NCBI GenBank assembly: GCA_913062555.1
Contig: CAJXVU010000036.1
Span: 1 to 34,687, forward strand
From: an uncultured Bacteroidota bacterium
GTDB lineage: Bacteria; Bacteroidota; Bacteroidia; Flavobacteriales; Flavobacteriaceae
Direction: 5' to 3'
DNA: 34,687 nucleotides
Shown: piece after piece, positions 33,972 to 34,687 of the stretch
Position numbering within the stretch: the stretch's first letter is position 1
Layout of the letters: every line of letters begins with the position of its first letter
Notes under the pieces: generated by a model
Told to the model about the DNA's origin: nothing
The model's database searches: none
What the model saw: the letters and a program-made list of their open reading frames with translations, nothing else
Position numbers and translations under genes: made by a program

Positions 33972-34682
33972 TTATTTCCTTGAACAAGTAATAAGCATTC
34001 TAGCATATGCAGAAGCAGACAAAGTTATTGCCAAAGGACATGCTAAAGGGCTGGTAGGGTTCGGCACACAGGCGACTCCAACTGCTACCGTAGATAAAGT
34101 AAATTGCGCTATTGCCCAAGCACATTTCAATGAGAGCCCCCTTCCCTCATCTCTTGAATCAGTCCCATTGTTGAAGTAGGTTCCCGAAAGCTTTATTATA
34201 TTTGCAAAATAGTTGTATTTATCAAATTCAATATCAGATAAATTTAAATCCTTCACACTGTTTTCGAAATTCAGTAGTGCCATTTCAATATCATATTGTA
34301 CCCAATCACTACTAAATTTTTCAAGCAAAACAATATCGGTTTCGTAAAAAAACCCTTTGTTTAGACCGGCATTCATAATTTCGTCTCCCGTATTATGAAA
34401 ATAATCTAATGCAGATATATTAAGAGTTGGAGATGTTGCTATACTTAAATTAATATTGTCCAAAATTAATTGCTTCAAAGATGTAGTTTTAGCAGTTATC
34501 AAATTTATTTTAAATAAAAACTTCGGCCTTATCTCATTTATAATATCGATGCCTTCAGTATATGTTGAATAATCAAAACTTTGATTCTTTATTGTTTTCA
34601 AATCATCCGCTTGATTACAAGATACAAGCAAAATTAAAGACACCAAGAATAGTGTGAAATAAGGTTTTCTGAAAAATTTCAT
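33972..34682 (-). CDS. Lipoprotein with hydrophobic Cys-rich C-terminal domain (module 1)
   Basis: A 236-residue exported lipoprotein, complete in the window (start at 34682), with the same signal peptide and lipobox (Cys22) as the one at 32973. The bodies diverge, but they share a segment near 138-168 (NFENSVKDLNLS, then FDKYNYFANIIKLS). After EGRGL at 179-183 comes a hydrophobic C-terminal domain with Cys187, Cys205, Cys215 and Cys233, different in sequence from the module 2 domain. The junction codons are again G-rich (G3-A2-G5). Function unknown; the paired membrane protein follows after 25 bp. Confidence 0.72.
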   Translation of the reverse strand: MKFFRKPYFTLFLVSLILLVSCNQADDLKTIKNQSFDYSTYTEGIDIINEIRPKFLFKINLITAKTTSLKQLILDNINLSIATSPTLNISALDYFHNTGDEIMNAGLNKGFFYETDIVLLEKFSSDWVQYDIEMALLNFENSVKDLNLSDIEFDKYNYFANIIKLSGTYFNNGTDSRDEGRGLSLKCAWAIAQFTLSTVAVGVACVPNPTSPLACPLAITLSASAYARMLITCSRK

Positions 34683-34687
34683 GATTC
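34611..34687 (-). repeat. 77-bp identical repeat, copy at module 1
   Basis: Identical to 32902-32978 and reaches the last base of the window, so the full repeat, including a probable third leader copy, is cut by the edge. Confidence 0.93.

Noticed and set aside
32047..34006. Known toxin-antitoxin or contact-dependent inhibition system
   Set aside because: No Rhs, WXG, CdiA or type II antitoxin features are visible; the lipoprotein/membrane-protein pairing is reported only as a hypothesis.

Overview
The window looks like chromosomal DNA from a member of the Bacteroidota, most likely a marine-type Flavobacteriaceae. Three things support this. The DNA is AT-rich and many genes carry the TAnnTTTG promoter element typical of the phylum. 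Exported lipoproteins and a type IX secretion plug protein are present. So is the gene company usual for flavobacteria (nqrABCDEF, apbE, pruA, apaG, rsmG, gpmI). Genus and species cannot be read from the sequence.

Layout. 1-7.6 kb: tRNA-Gly, a GNAT acetyltransferase, gpmI, a HAD-like hydrolase, an acetyl-CoA hydrolase/CoA-transferase, a compact map-cupin-methyltransferase run, and then apbE with a small conserved neighbour. 7.7-11.8 kb: a plus-strand accessory island holding a decayed DUF6090 gene, a small coiled-coil gene whose 3' end has grown into an 8-bp tandem repeat, a DUF885-like lipoprotein, an intact DUF6090 protein and a lipoprotein alpha/beta hydrolase. 11.8-18 kb: the complete minus-strand Na+-NQR operon nqrA-F. 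18-29.5 kb: the T9SS plug protein, a PLP decarboxylase, apaG, a DUF6695-like/NRDE pair, pruA, a GNAT, a cyclase-family lipoprotein overlapping rsmG, and a desaturase-aminotransferase pair. 29.6-34.7 kb: an accessory minus-strand region with a doubly frameshifted small membrane gene, a small one-TM protein, and three two-gene modules, each a lipoprotein followed by a membrane protein.

How it fits together. NqrA-F form the respiratory sodium pump, and ApbE is the enzyme that attaches FMN to NqrB and NqrC. Its gene lies 4.2 kb beyond nqrF, cut off by the opposite-strand island. PruA (proline catabolism), GpmI (glycolysis), Map, RsmG and ApaG are housekeeping.

The most unusual part is the right end. 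Two lipoprotein genes share an identical 77-bp start (signal peptide) but have divergent bodies and end in Cys-containing hydrophobic C-terminal domains. Each is followed within about 30 bp by a different multi-TM protein. A near-identical leader of about 170 bp precedes one of these modules and also a third lipoprotein + beta-barrel module. In one lipoprotein a run of eight G sits exactly at the junction with the hydrophobic domain, where a one-base slip would remove that domain. This resembles a variable, possibly phase-variable toxin/bacteriocin-like plus immunity-like array. That function is inference only.
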